Assembly (NCBI RefSeq): GCF_007990775.1
Contig: NZ_BJXB01000029.1
Span: 1 to 64,000, forward strand
Reading direction: 5' to 3'
From: Deinococcus cellulosilyticus NBRC 106333 = KACC 11606
GTDB taxonomy: Bacteria; Deinococcota; Deinococci; Deinococcales; Deinococcaceae
Length of the DNA: 64,000 nt
Position numbers and translations under genes: made by a program. How positions within the stretch are numbered: the stretch's first letter is position 1; the number at the start of each line of letters is the position of its first letter. Below the pieces are notes generated by a model that saw only the letters and a program-made list of their open reading frames with translations, did not search any database and was not told the origin of the DNA. Positions 7,801-16,995 of this stretch are shown here, in pieces.

Positions 7801-8968
7801 GCCACCCGGACTGAGCGTTCGCCTGAAACTGAAGTTGAGTTACGCCGGGTTCCTCATGCTGGCAGGCACCCTGCTGCTGGCGGTGGTGTGGGTGTTTCTG
7901 CTGCGTTACGTGCCCGAAAAAATCCACATTCAGGCCGTGCCCCAGACCGAACGTGTGGCCCCCTCCACGGGGCGACCCTTCCCGGATGCTCCGCGGTCTC
8001 TGTTCGTGCCCAACCGTTCGGATCTGGAAGAGGCATTTGTGCCAAAAGCGACCCTGGCACTGGTGTTCTTGCTGGTGTTTGGTCTGGTGGGCGGGTGGAT
8101 TCTCGCAGGAAGAATGCTTTTTCCCCTGACCCGCATCACCCAGGCCACCCGACTGGCAGCAGAAGGGTCCCTCTCCCACCGCATTGCCCTGGAAGGCCCC
8201 TCAGATGAATTCCGTGAACTTGCGGATGCTTTTGATGGCATGCTCGAAAAACTTGAGGCCCACGTTGCCGAGCAGCGCAGGTTCGCCGCCAACGCCTCCC
8301 ATGAACTGCGCACCCCCCTTTCTGTCACCCAGACCCTGCTGGAGGTGGCCCGCAAGGACCCTGGAAAGCTGGAAGGTGAGCTTGTGGAGCGCCTTCACGA
8401 GGTGAACCTGAGGGCCATCCACCTCACCGAAGCTTTGCTTCTGCTCAGTCAGGCAGACCAGAGGTCCTTCACCCGCGAAAGGGTAGACCTTTCTCTCATT
8501 GTGGAAGAAGCTTCCGAAACCCTCATCCCTCTGGCCGAGAAAAGAGGAATCACCCTGGAGGTTTCCGGTGACGTGACCCCCACCCCGGGCTCTCCCCTGC
8601 TGCTGAGGCAACTGGTGATGAACCTCATGCAAAACGCCATTGTCCACAACCTGACAGCGGGCGGAACCGTGTGGGTCACCACGGGCCGCTCTTCCAGTGG
8701 GGTCATGCTCTCCGTCGAAAACACCGGGGAGGTGCTCTCCCCCGAACAGGTGTCCACACTGGTGGAACCTTTTGTGCGAGGCACCGGACGCATCCACTCC
8801 GACCATGCAGGGGTCGGTCTGGGTCTGGCCATTGCCCGCAGCATCACCCAGGCACACGATGGGAGGCTTTCCCTCACTCCCAGAGCTGCAGGAGGACTCC
8901 ACATCACGGTGCAGTTGCCTTCACATCCACATGAACGTGACAAACCAGAAAAAGGCCTCAGGCCCTGA
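7790..8968 (+). CDS. Sensor histidine kinase (VanS-like)
   Basis: Partner kinase of the preceding regulator, about 392 residues. Two membrane segments (about 14-38 and 90-112) flank a short extracytoplasmic loop of about 50 residues, too small for a classical sensor domain. A HAMP region follows, then HisKA with the phosphorylated His in NASHELRTPLS, and a HATPase domain with MQNAIVHN (N box) and GVGLGLAI (G2 box). ATG 7790 overlaps the regulator by 11 bases; a GTG at 7778 is an alternative start. The small loop is typical of kinases that sense membrane or cell-wall perturbation directly, which fits the neighbouring VanY-like gene. Confidence 0.9.
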   Translation: MVNRPPGLSVRLKLKLSYAGFLMLAGTLLLAVVWVFLLRYVPEKIHIQAVPQTERVAPSTGRPFPDAPRSLFVPNRSDLEEAFVPKATLALVFLLVFGLVGGWILAGRMLFPLTRITQATRLAAEGSLSHRIALEGPSDEFRELADAFDGMLEKLEAHVAEQRRFAANASHELRTPLSVTQTLLEVARKDPGKLEGELVERLHEVNLRAIHLTEALLLLSQADQRSFTRERVDLSLIVEEASETLIPLAEKRGITLEVSGDVTPTPGSPLLLRQLVMNLMQNAIVHNLTAGGTVWVTTGRSSSGVMLSVENTGEVLSPEQVSTLVEPFVRGTGRIHSDHAGVGLGLAIARSITQAHDGRLSLTPRAAGGLHITVQLPSHPHERDKPEKGLRP

Positions 8969-9057
8969 AGACCCGGCGTGTGGAGAAGCAAAGACCCTCC
9001 TGAAAATCAAAATCTGCTCTCAAGCACTCCAGTATCCCAGAAGACTTTGCAAGTGCC

Positions 9058-9726
9058 TCAGGGCACAGGAACAGAAGAGGCTTTTCTTTTGCGGGAACGC
9101 ACTGCAGCCTGGGCTTTGCTTTTCTTCTTGTGGCACACCGTGCACAGGGTTTGCAAATTCTCCAGGCCGCACTCTCCGCCTCCGTCTTCCACGGCCACAA
9201 TGTGGTCCATCTGCCAGCCCATCATTTTGGGTGTGTCCAGTCCGAATTCGGTGGCCACTTGCTGCAGGTGGCTTTGCAGGTGCTGTTTCAGTTGCTGAGG
9301 ACTCAAGATGGCCTTCACCCGTTTTTCTTCGGCCCTGACCTGACGGGCAATCCGGGAGTCGCGGGTGTGGGCATCCACACCACATTCAGCGCACACGCCC
9401 CGGTCCCGCTCAAAGACTTTCTTTCTGGCAAAAGACGGCATCGAGCGGATCAGCCAGTGGTCCTGACAATCCTGTGAGCACCAGCTGCGCCTTCTGCCGG
9501 AGAGAGGGGTGGAGCACAGGCGGCACAACCGGTTTCCATTTTCATCGAAACGCTCAGCAGGCAACTCGGACTGCGGGGTGAAACGCCGGTACCCGGGGGG
9601 TTTCTGGCTGTGGGCCACCCGTGCAGTTGCAGCCTTCTGGCGCTCAGCTTTGCTGCTTTTCTGTTTTTGCCTGAGCACTTTTGGCAGGCGAACTTTTCTC
9701 ACATTGGGCCTTCTCTTGAACCTCAA
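9058..9726 (-). CDS. HNH endonuclease with zinc-binding cysteine pairs
   Basis: 222-residue basic protein. The N-terminus (1-45) is Lys/Arg-rich and probably binds nucleic acid. A first cysteine cluster (CRLC and CSQDC, about 68-86) looks like a zinc knuckle. The C-terminal half holds an HNH nuclease: a CAEC pair, MDHIVAVEDGGG with the catalytic Asp-His, NLQTLC and CHKKKS with the last His. The order CxxC-DH-N-CxxCH is the McrA-type HNH arrangement. It stands alone between the VanS-like kinase (convergent) and the glyoxalase operon, so its role (restriction, mobile-element remnant or repair) is not indicated by context. Confidence 0.82.
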   Translation of the reverse strand: MRFKRRPNVRKVRLPKVLRQKQKSSKAERQKAATARVAHSQKPPGYRRFTPQSELPAERFDENGNRLCRLCSTPLSGRRRSWCSQDCQDHWLIRSMPSFARKKVFERDRGVCAECGVDAHTRDSRIARQVRAEEKRVKAILSPQQLKQHLQSHLQQVATEFGLDTPKMMGWQMDHIVAVEDGGGECGLENLQTLCTVCHKKKSKAQAAVRSRKRKASSVPVP

Positions 9727-9762
9727 CCTTGAGCAGTCAGGGTTGAGTCGGGGGTTCTACTT

Positions 9763-10149
9763 TCAGTGCATCTGGGCCAGCTGGATCAGGTTGCCGCAAG
9801 TGTCATCAAATACGGCGGTGGTCACCGGTCCCATGTGGATGGGAGGCTGGGTGAAGTGCACCCCGGCTTTCACCAGCCGGTCATGCTCTGCCTGGACATC
9901 TTTCACTGCAAAGGAGGCGCAGGGAATGCCGTCATCCACCAGGGCTTTCTTGAAAGGGCCCACAGCAGGGTGTGCATCAGGCTCCAGCAAGAGTTCAACC
10001 CCTCCTCGGTCTTCGGGGGACACCACGGTGAGCCAGCGGTAGGCCCCTGCCGGGACATCGGTCTTCTTCTCGAAACCCAGGATCTCCGTGTAAAACTTCA
10101 GGGCTTTTTCCTGATCGTCCACAAACACGCTGGTCACAACAATTTTCAT
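9763..10149 (-). CDS. VOC-superfamily (glyoxalase/bleomycin-resistance) protein
   Basis: 128-residue single-domain vicinal oxygen chelate protein made of two beta-alpha-beta-beta-beta halves: the first ends in GGVELLLEPD, the second in DTCGNLIQLAQ. The start MKIVVTSVFVDDQEKALKFY is typical of small YycE/PhnB-type members. It overlaps the upstream ArsR-family gene by 4 bases and must be co-transcribed with it. Such ArsR-VOC pairs are common and often respond to toxic organic compounds, but the substrate cannot be deduced. Confidence 0.87.
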   Translation of the reverse strand: MKIVVTSVFVDDQEKALKFYTEILGFEKKTDVPAGAYRWLTVVSPEDRGGVELLLEPDAHPAVGPFKKALVDDGIPCASFAVKDVQAEHDRLVKAGVHFTQPPIHMGPVTTAVFDDTCGNLIQLAQMH

Positions 10150-10436
10150 GGGTTTGCCTCCGGGGGTGTGGGTTTCAGCCAGCGTTCCACAATCTGGTTG
10201 AGGGGTGCAGTGTTGACGTGATGGTGTTTGTAGCGGCCCTGCCGGGTGACGGTGAGAAGTCCAACCTCTTCCAGCACAGCGAGATGCTGGGAGACAGCTT
10301 GCCTGGTCATGCTCAGGTTGGATTTGACGCTGAGTCGGGCACAGATTTCAAAGAGGGTCTGACCGTCCCGTTCACAGAGGGCATCAAGAATTTTTCGCCT
10401 GGCGGGGGTGGCGAGGGCTTCAAAGAGGTCCGGCAC
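10146..10436 (-). CDS. ArsR-family winged-helix repressor
   Basis: 96-residue repressor starting VPDLFEALATPARRKILDAL, the classic ArsR/SmtB opening; the recognition helix is in TRQAVSQHLAVLEEVGLL. No metal-binding Cys box (ELCVCDL) is present, so it probably senses something other than As(III) or Cd(II); many ArsR proteins paired with VOC or SRPBCC genes belong to this non-metal branch. GTG 10436 is chosen as start because the -10 box ends 6 nt upstream, making a leaderless mRNA. The open frame extends upstream but would run through the promoter. It overlaps the VOC gene and is probably autoregulated through the palindrome in its promoter. Confidence 0.88.
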   Translation of the reverse strand: MPDLFEALATPARRKILDALCERDGQTLFEICARLSVKSNLSMTRQAVSQHLAVLEEVGLLTVTRQGRYKHHHVNTAPLNQIVERWLKPTPPEANP

Positions 10437-10442
10437 CCGCCG

Positions 10443-10472
10443 AGTATAGGCAAGTTGTGACTTGCCTGTCAA
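10443..10472 (-). promoter_or_regulatory. Strong promoter with ArsR operator in the spacer
   Basis: On the minus strand TTGACA (10472-10467) and TATACT (10448-10443) are separated by 18 bp. The spacer itself is the palindrome GGCAAGT-4-ACTTGCC (7-bp perfect arms). A repressor bound there would block polymerase. The -10 lies 6 nt before the GTG start, so the transcript is predicted to be leaderless. Confidence 0.85.
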
Positions 10473-10482
10473 GGCAAGACCG

Positions 10483-10502
10483 CTGGGTGGTGCACCACCC
10501 AG
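10483..10502 (-). terminator. Perfect 20-bp palindrome at the end of the SNF2 gene
   Basis: CTGGGTGGTGCACCACCCAG is its own reverse complement and lies immediately after the SNF2 stop on the minus strand. It has no T-run after it, so it is a possible but not canonical terminator, or a protein-binding site between the SNF2 operon and the ArsR promoter. Confidence 0.45.
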
Positions 10503-10503
10503 G

Positions 10504-13281
10504 TCAACCTGTAACCTCCACACGATCATTGAGCCAGGCCACCCCCACCACCCGGGCGTCCACCGGTAGGGTTCGGTTTCTGGCTTTGTGAACCAGAACC
10601 TGCTCCAGGGCAGCCGCCAGGGGTTCCCTGGGCAGAGGCATTGCCTTGTCATGACCTGGCGGTTCATTCTCAAGAAGGCTTTCCAGCATCTCCGGTGGAT
10701 TGACCTGCCACTGGCTGCCATCAAAGTGCATCAGCACATACTCTTCCCTGAGGATCATGCCCTGGTCGTTTTGCCAGACCAGCACAGCCCCCACCAGAAC
10801 CCCACGGCCGTGCAAGGTAGATACGGGTTCCGAAAACTCCACTCCAAGGGCCACCTTCAGCAGATGCCTGAGCAAGGGATGACCGATGTCCAGATGGGTG
10901 GTTTCCCTGGAGCGCAGTGCAAGGTTGCGATTGAAGGTCACCTTCAGGTTGTGCCGGATGCCCGTCTCCTTGCGAACCTGCTCGGGAAGTTTGAGTTCCC
11001 ACACCTCACCCCTGTGAAGGCGGCTCGTAACCTCAATCCCGGTGATCTTGACCATGCCCTCCAGGAAGTTCTGCAGGTGCTCAGGGGTCACCTGCAGCTG
11101 ATCTTTCATCCACTCCTGACTGAATCCAGAAGCGTGACTCAGAAGTTCTTGTTGCCTTGCGGCGGCATCACGTGCCAGAAACAGAGCCTCTTCCAGCTGA
11201 CTGCGGGTCTGTTCGCGTGTGGCATGTGCCGCCTGTGCGAGCAGGTCCTCCACCTGCAGGGCAGAGGCCAGTTGACCGAGAATTTCGTCTTGCAGACCGG
11301 CCCCGTAATCCCCACTGACCTTGCAGAGGTCCGCCGTCACCTGACTGAGGCTCTCATACATGGTGGAGAGGATTTCACTGTCCAGGGTGTCCGCAGATTG
11401 CAGATTGAACACCACCACGTTCCGGTCCTGCCCGTAACGGTACAGGCGACCCACCCGCTGTACCAGCCGCATGGGATTCCACGGCAGATCGTAATTGACC
11501 ATGATGTGGCAATTTCTTTGCAGGTTCAGGCCCTCTCCACCAGCCTCAGTGGAAATCAAAAACTGGGCTTCGGAATTGAAATCCTCAATGACCTGCCTGC
11601 GCTCCTCAAGGGACATTGAACCGTTCAACAACCGCACCTTGCCCGGATGCTTTTTCTCCAGGGCTTTGCAGATGTCTTCCTGGGTGGACCGGTACTCTGT
11701 GAAAACCAGCAGCTTCTCGTGAGGGCTTTGTTTCAAAACCTGGGGCAGAACATGCTCCATCAGGGTTTGTTTTTTGCTGTCGGTCGGGACCAGCCTTCGG
11801 CCCAGATCAATCAGGTCCTTGAGCAAATGTTCCTCTCCCACGAAAAAGGGTGTGCTGTCGGTCCGGGAGTCGGCCTGTTCCTCTTGCTCCACATAACGCT
11901 CATCTTCAACCAGGTTGGTGTTTCTGGATTCATCTTCATGGTTCAGTTTCTGCAGTCGCCTTTCGAGGGCGGAGGTGATCGCTTCAAAGCTGCTGGAGGC
12001 CAGTTTGCGGTACACGGTCATCACAAAACCAATGGCCAGACCCTTGTGGCCCAGTTCACGGCTGCGGGCATAACCGTTTTTCAGGTACAGCCTGAGTTGC
12101 CGGTCAAATATCTTTTCTGTTTCAGAGAGAGGCACGTCCACCCGGTGGGTGGACTTGTGTTTGAAGAGCAGCTTGCCGTCCTTGTCGGTGACTTCCGACT
12201 TGCGGTTGCGGATGATCACATCCCTGAGCACTTCCGGCTGGATTTGCACCCGATCCAGCTGCCGCCGCCAGGCTTCACCGGGCCGCAGCAGTTCCAGCAA
12301 GGCCCGGAAACGGTCCATCTTGCCCTGGTGCGGGGTGCCGGTGAGAAGCAGCACATTGCGGCTGCGGTTCCTGAGGTGGCTGGCAAGTTCGTATCGTTCA
12401 GAAGCCACAAAACTGTTGCCGTACTGAGAGCGGGTGAGGCGGTGTGCCTCATCGAAAATCACGTAATCCCAGTCGTCGGCGGCCAGCAGAGTCTCCAGGT
12501 GATTTTCCTGCTTGGCCCGGTCCAGGGAGACAATCACCTGATTTTTGCCATGCCAGTGCCGGGGGTCCTGAATGAAAAAGTCCTGCCCGTAAATCTGGAA
12601 GTCCCTGAGGTTGAATTTGGAACTCATTTCCTCCTGCCATTGCCGGGTCAGACCCGCGGGCACCACAATCAGGAAGCGCCTGAGGCCCCTGGATTGCAGG
12701 GCGGTGATCAGCAGGCCCACAGAGATGGTTTTCCCCAGGCCCACATCATCGGCAATCAGCCAGTTGAGGCTTCCCGATGTCAGAATGCGGTGGACCAGAG
12801 ACACCTGGTGGGGCAAGGGGTCAATGTCCAGTTGACTCAGGGCCCCAGTGTTGTGCTGCCAGTGCTGGATCAGGTGAGCCAGTTGTTGCAACCGGAACCG
12901 TTCCGGGTGATGCCCTCTGGGGAGCCGTCCCTTCGCCAGCAGGGTGTAAGGGGAGGTGTTCACCCGCACGCACTGCCAGGGAAACCAGTGGGTGTCGTTT
13001 GTCTGGTAAAGGTGGACCAGCACCTGCTCCATTCCTGCAAAAACCCGCTGGGTGATGATTTTGCCTTCACCCAGCCGATCTGAGAGGTTCATGCGGTAAA
13101 CCGTCACCTCGGCACCCACCATCAGGCCACTGCGCAGTTCCTGCACCGGCAGGTGGCTCACCATCTGGTCGTCCCACTGCACTTTGGCTCTGGGTGTGGG
13201 GTGCTGCACCACTTCGAGAACTTTGGCCCGGCGTTCGGGTCGGCTTCGGTGTTTGATCAGGGTTCCGGGAACGGGAATCAC
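10504..13281 (-). CDS. SNF2/HepA-like helicase-related ATPase
   Basis: Double-stranded DNA translocase of the SF2 SNF2 group, about 925 residues. Walker A is in ADDVGLGKT (about 178-186), the DEAH-type Walker B in VIFDEAHR (about 275), TGTPHQG is motif III, and the C-terminal RecA half has STEAGGEGLNLQ and QRVGRLYRYGQ (motifs V and VI). An insert with Arg/Lys- and Glu-rich helices lies between the two lobes. GTG 13281 is the chosen start: its first bases overlap the TGA of the upstream coiled-coil gene (ATGTGA), indicating translational coupling. It resembles the SNF2 proteins of phage-defence systems such as DrmD, but no drmABC genes are nearby. It forms a two-gene unit with the coiled-coil protein. 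Confidence 0.85.
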   Translation of the reverse strand: MIPVPGTLIKHRSRPERRAKVLEVVQHPTPRAKVQWDDQMVSHLPVQELRSGLMVGAEVTVYRMNLSDRLGEGKIITQRVFAGMEQVLVHLYQTNDTHWFPWQCVRVNTSPYTLLAKGRLPRGHHPERFRLQQLAHLIQHWQHNTGALSQLDIDPLPHQVSLVHRILTSGSLNWLIADDVGLGKTISVGLLITALQSRGLRRFLIVVPAGLTRQWQEEMSSKFNLRDFQIYGQDFFIQDPRHWHGKNQVIVSLDRAKQENHLETLLAADDWDYVIFDEAHRLTRSQYGNSFVASERYELASHLRNRSRNVLLLTGTPHQGKMDRFRALLELLRPGEAWRRQLDRVQIQPEVLRDVIIRNRKSEVTDKDGKLLFKHKSTHRVDVPLSETEKIFDRQLRLYLKNGYARSRELGHKGLAIGFVMTVYRKLASSSFEAITSALERRLQKLNHEDESRNTNLVEDERYVEQEEQADSRTDSTPFFVGEEHLLKDLIDLGRRLVPTDSKKQTLMEHVLPQVLKQSPHEKLLVFTEYRSTQEDICKALEKKHPGKVRLLNGSMSLEERRQVIEDFNSEAQFLISTEAGGEGLNLQRNCHIMVNYDLPWNPMRLVQRVGRLYRYGQDRNVVVFNLQSADTLDSEILSTMYESLSQVTADLCKVSGDYGAGLQDEILGQLASALQVEDLLAQAAHATREQTRSQLEEALFLARDAAARQQELLSHASGFSQEWMKDQLQVTPEHLQNFLEGMVKITGIEVTSRLHRGEVWELKLPEQVRKETGIRHNLKVTFNRNLALRSRETTHLDIGHPLLRHLLKVALGVEFSEPVSTLHGRGVLVGAVLVWQNDQGMILREEYVLMHFDGSQWQVNPPEMLESLLENEPPGHDKAMPLPREPLAAALEQVLVHKARNRTLPVDARVVGVAWLNDRVEVTG

Positions 13282-16200
13282 ATGGCCTCCAGCAGATGGT
13301 GAACATACACATTCATGTCGATGTGGGGTGGACAATTGCGGATCAGGTGGATCAGCACAAAACACGCACTGGTCTCTCCCCTGAACCAGGGATGATCAGC
13401 GTGCAAATCCAAAATGGCCTGCATGGTGAGTTCAATTTCGGTCATGTCCGGCAGGCCATGGAAGCAGGCCACAAACTTCAAGGCATGGTCCCAGGACAGC
13501 AGATGCGGTGTGGCCCTCAGCTCTCCATATTTCTTCCAGCTGTACCAGAAGTGATGAGATTCGCTGACCAGGAGGCGGGTGCGGTATGCCAATTCGATGG
13601 CTTCGATGCTGTGTCCAGCCTCAATCAATTTCTGCAGGGTGTGGACCCTTTTCCCAATGATTTTCAGGTCAAGTGCTTCAGCCAGGAAGTCAAAGGCGTG
13701 ACTGACATCATGCCTTAAAGCCAGGTCAGCAGCCCGCTGTTCAGCGATTCGGGTGGTGGTGAGACGTCCATCATCCACTTCACTGGCAGGCTCTGCCACC
13801 CCGGTCTCGTCGTCGAGATCCCAGAGGTCAATGACGAAGACGGCCTTGACCTCTTCAGGGCCAGAATCCTGGATCGTTTCAAATTCCAGATCCTGGAACT
13901 CTGGCAGGGGGTCGTGCTGCAACACCGGCCCGTCCATAAAATCCCAGGGCTCAGGGAGGTCCAGATCAGGGTCCACCTCCAGCCCATCCAGATGTTCTTC
14001 ATCCGTCGGTGAAACCTGAACGAATTGCAGCTCGGAACGCCCGTCCAAAACTTCAACGTTCTCCAGCAGAGCCAATCCCTGAGCATTCTGTTCGAAAACA
14101 TCTGGGCCCAGAATTTCATGTGGATGGATCATTTCATCCAGATCCGAATGGGCCACGGAACATTCCAGGCCGGCCTGCTTCAGTTCTGGAAGGAAATCCA
14201 GGAGCGGTGACTGCCACAGTGCACGCCTGAGGGGTTCAAAACCCATGTGGTTTCTGGGGGTGAGGACCTCCATCCGGTGGGTCAGACCCTGCACCTCTTC
14301 TTGAAGGTGGTTTTGCAACACCTGCCATCTGTGTGGGCTGGTTCCAGGAAAGTACTCGATCAGGGCGTCCAGTGCCATCTGAATCAGCTGGAAAGTCGGG
14401 ATTTTTTCGAAAGCCTGCTGGTACTCCTTCAGCTGTGAGAGACTGTATTTCAGCAGCAGGATGTCCTGTTCACTGGGCATGCAGCTTTCAAGGGCCACCT
14501 GCAGGGTCTTTGCAGATGCCCGCAAATGCTCCAGTTTTTTCTGCTGGTCCAGGCAGGCCTGCTGGTGGTTTGTGCATCCCGGTTTCCAGTGCACCTGCAA
14601 CTGATTGTCCAGCCGACTGAGGGCCTTTTGCTTGCGGGCCAGAATCGTTTTCTGTGTTGCCGTGAGCGGACCCTTTTTTTCCTGAAGTTCTGCCATCTGC
14701 TTCTTCAGCAGGTCCAGGGTGCCAAAATCTGACACCCGCGCTTCACATTCCTGAATGTCCTGCAAGATGGATTTGCGTTTCTCAAAGAGGGTCTGCCACA
14801 CCTGCTGGCGCTGTGCGGCCTGTTGCCTGAGGTGATGCAGGTCTTCATTGAGGCTGCTCCGCAAACCCGTGGGAACATGCACAATGTGCTTGACCGGCAC
14901 ATGCTGCAGATGCCGTACGATTTCTTCAAGCACATTGAGCCGGTTGCTCGCTTGCTGCAGGGCTTTTGCAGTGATCTGCTGGGCCTGCTGAAGCTGTGAA
15001 AGCCACCCTGGAGTGAGCAACCTGGAGCCGTCGAACAGTTGCCTGGTTTGTGGGTCCAGCAAAAAGACAGAACCATTGACCGCTGCAGGGTGTGCACGGG
15101 TGGCCTCTTCAACCATCGGTACTGGGCTCTCGGTGAGGGCAAGGTCTTCTGAGAACAGACCTGTGTCCTCCACCTCTTCAACTTCAAAAAAGAGGGCCAG
15201 TGGGGAAGTGAACGCTTCGCTGTCCCACAGGCCAGGCTGATGAGAGGAGGCAGGTGTTTTCACCTCAGGGATGGGCTGCACGGGCTCAAAGAGCTGCACG
15301 GGCTGAAGAAAAGCCTCGTCCAGCAAGTGGTCATCTGATGACTCAACCTGTTCTGTAAATGCCAGGCCCTGTCCTTCTGATGGGTCCAGAAACACCGGAT
15401 CCAGGTCCAGTTCTGCTGAAGGGGCAGAGGACAAAAGTTCATCAGAAGACAGGTCCAGTGCATCGACTTCAAGGGTGCTTCTTTCTGTGTGAAGGACCTC
15501 TGATTCGATGCCCAGCGCATCCAGCTCTGTCACAGCTTGCAACTGGACCGTTTCTGTTTTCTGGTGTTGATCCTGATGGGCCAGCAAAGTGAGACGCATG
15601 GCAAGCACCTGCAGCAACTGGTGTTGCAGGGTCACTGAGTCATTTGCCTCCGTAGTCAATTCGGGGGTGTCTTCCCGCGCCGGCTCCACCTGCAAGAAAA
15701 CATGCAAGCTGTGCTGCGTTTTGGGGAAAACAGGGGCTGCAAACCCTTTATGTTGGTTGGGCGGGTCCAGCAATCTCAGAGCAACAGCAAGACCCGCCAC
15801 CTGATCTCTGGCGGCGCTGAACTCCTGCTGTGCCTGGGTCAGGGAACTGATGTGTGGAAATTTCTGCTGAATGTCCCTGAGCAAGGCGTCGTGCCTTTCC
15901 AGGATTTCCCTGGCCTCAAAAGCCGCCTGGTAAAGTTCACATTGAGACCGGTGAAATTTGAGCACCTGTTGCTCTTCAGGGGTGAGCCGTATTGTGAGAC
16001 GCTCCCGGTGCAGGGCGTCTTTCTCCTGTTGCAGGCTTTGCAACCTCGTGTGACATCCCTGCCAGCCCTGTTCCAGGGTGGTCGCTCCGAGTTTTGCCAG
16101 GAAAGGCTGAAGTTCACGTTGCAGGGTTTCCATTTCCGTCTGCTTGCTTTTGTGTTCCGCCCGGTACTGGGGCAACAGCAATTTCATGCGGTGACCGAAG

Positions 16201-16643
16201 CCCTGCTGACCGAGTTCCTCTTGCAAGACCATCCAGCGGGTCAGCGCTTGCAGGTGAACCTGATGTTCTTCGATGCTCGCGGTGAGGTGGACCAGGCGGG
16301 ATTGCATCTGATCAAGATCACCCTTGCGCCGGTGAAGAGTCCTCAGGTCTGCTTTTTGCAGCAGAGGCATCAGGGCCTCAGGAACCACCACCGATCGAAG
16401 ATCCTCAAGAGACAGATCCACATCTGACAATCTCTCCTGATGGACTTTCCACATGTTGAGCAGGCGGTTGGCCTCTTCAAGCTGTGCCAGGGCCAGTTGA
16501 TTTGCATTTCGCAGGTGCCAGTGCCTGGAGACTTCAACCCTGAAGTCGGTTTTCAGCAGATCAGTGCACCTCGCGAGTCTTGAGGTGTTGGCGGTCTGCA
16601 ACGATGTGACGTGAATTGTGGACGGAACTGCGGACAGGGTCAT
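13278..16643 (-). CDS. Large coiled-coil protein of unknown function paired with SNF2 ATPase
   Basis: 1,121 residues, not recognised. The N-terminal third is rich in Leu, Gln and Glu heptads (about 30-330), predicted as long coiled coil. A long acidic Asp/Glu/Pro linker follows (about 370-540), then a second coiled-coil block (about 560-770), a second acidic stretch (about 830-960), and a helical C-terminal domain of about 160 residues with conserved-looking Trp, His and Cys (HHFWYSWKKYGE, HPWFRGETSA). No Walker motif, nuclease motif or signal peptide is visible. ATG 16643 is the chosen start since AAAAGGTGA precedes it; the open frame extends 72 bases more without a ribosome site. Coupled to the SNF2 gene, it may act as its scaffold or sensor. 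Confidence 0.75.
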   Translation of the reverse strand: MTLSAVPSTIHVTSLQTANTSRLARCTDLLKTDFRVEVSRHWHLRNANQLALAQLEEANRLLNMWKVHQERLSDVDLSLEDLRSVVVPEALMPLLQKADLRTLHRRKGDLDQMQSRLVHLTASIEEHQVHLQALTRWMVLQEELGQQGFGHRMKLLLPQYRAEHKSKQTEMETLQRELQPFLAKLGATTLEQGWQGCHTRLQSLQQEKDALHRERLTIRLTPEEQQVLKFHRSQCELYQAAFEAREILERHDALLRDIQQKFPHISSLTQAQQEFSAARDQVAGLAVALRLLDPPNQHKGFAAPVFPKTQHSLHVFLQVEPAREDTPELTTEANDSVTLQHQLLQVLAMRLTLLAHQDQHQKTETVQLQAVTELDALGIESEVLHTERSTLEVDALDLSSDELLSSAPSAELDLDPVFLDPSEGQGLAFTEQVESSDDHLLDEAFLQPVQLFEPVQPIPEVKTPASSHQPGLWDSEAFTSPLALFFEVEEVEDTGLFSEDLALTESPVPMVEEATRAHPAAVNGSVFLLDPQTRQLFDGSRLLTPGWLSQLQQAQQITAKALQQASNRLNVLEEIVRHLQHVPVKHIVHVPTGLRSSLNEDLHHLRQQAAQRQQVWQTLFEKRKSILQDIQECEARVSDFGTLDLLKKQMAELQEKKGPLTATQKTILARKQKALSRLDNQLQVHWKPGCTNHQQACLDQQKKLEHLRASAKTLQVALESCMPSEQDILLLKYSLSQLKEYQQAFEKIPTFQLIQMALDALIEYFPGTSPHRWQVLQNHLQEEVQGLTHRMEVLTPRNHMGFEPLRRALWQSPLLDFLPELKQAGLECSVAHSDLDEMIHPHEILGPDVFEQNAQGLALLENVEVLDGRSELQFVQVSPTDEEHLDGLEVDPDLDLPEPWDFMDGPVLQHDPLPEFQDLEFETIQDSGPEEVKAVFVIDLWDLDDETGVAEPASEVDDGRLTTTRIAEQRAADLALRHDVSHAFDFLAEALDLKIIGKRVHTLQKLIEAGHSIEAIELAYRTRLLVSESHHFWYSWKKYGELRATPHLLSWDHALKFVACFHGLPDMTEIELTMQAILDLHADHPWFRGETSACFVLIHLIRNCPPHIDMNVYVHHLLEAM

Positions 16644-16995
16644 GGTCACCTTTTCATGGAAAACGGAACAGCTGAAATTCTGGCGGCCTCTTGCTTTTGT
16701 GTTTTCAGCATACAACTGTTGAGCGACACATAACGTCGCGTGGTTCTTGCATTTTCAGTGAATCCATGTATTGTTAAAAATTTGTAACTTTTTGTGGCAA
16801 TATGCTTTGATTTGTGTTCAGTTCTTTTCTCTGTTGATGTTTTGCTTGGGCAAATTCCCTGTTTCTTCAAAATTCATCACCAGACTTGCAATGGGCATCC
16901 AGTAAGCTGGGATCAGCCCACACATCCTGCGACACTTCCTGACGCACGCATGTGGTTCAATCAAATCAAACTCGCTTCGTGAAAGGTTCCTGCTC
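16644..16995. promoter_or_regulatory. AT-rich divergent intergenic region
   Basis: 352 bases between the divergent coiled-coil/SNF2 and M48/HelD units. The middle (about 16760-16830) is strikingly AT-rich. It contains a small inverted repeat GCGAC-7-GTCGC at 16723-16739 and a TATGCT (16712-16707, minus strand) as a weak -10 candidate for the coiled-coil gene. No convincing -35/-10 pair or small gene was found. Being the only spacer between the two units, it probably holds both promoters. Confidence 0.5.

Noticed and set aside
11647..13083. Plus-strand frame of 478 codons opposite the SNF2 gene
   Set aside because: The SNF2 motifs on the minus strand are unambiguous; this frame has none.
10504..13281. 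Naming the SNF2 gene drmD of DISARM
   Set aside because: No drmA, drmB or drmC or DISARM methylase is nearby.
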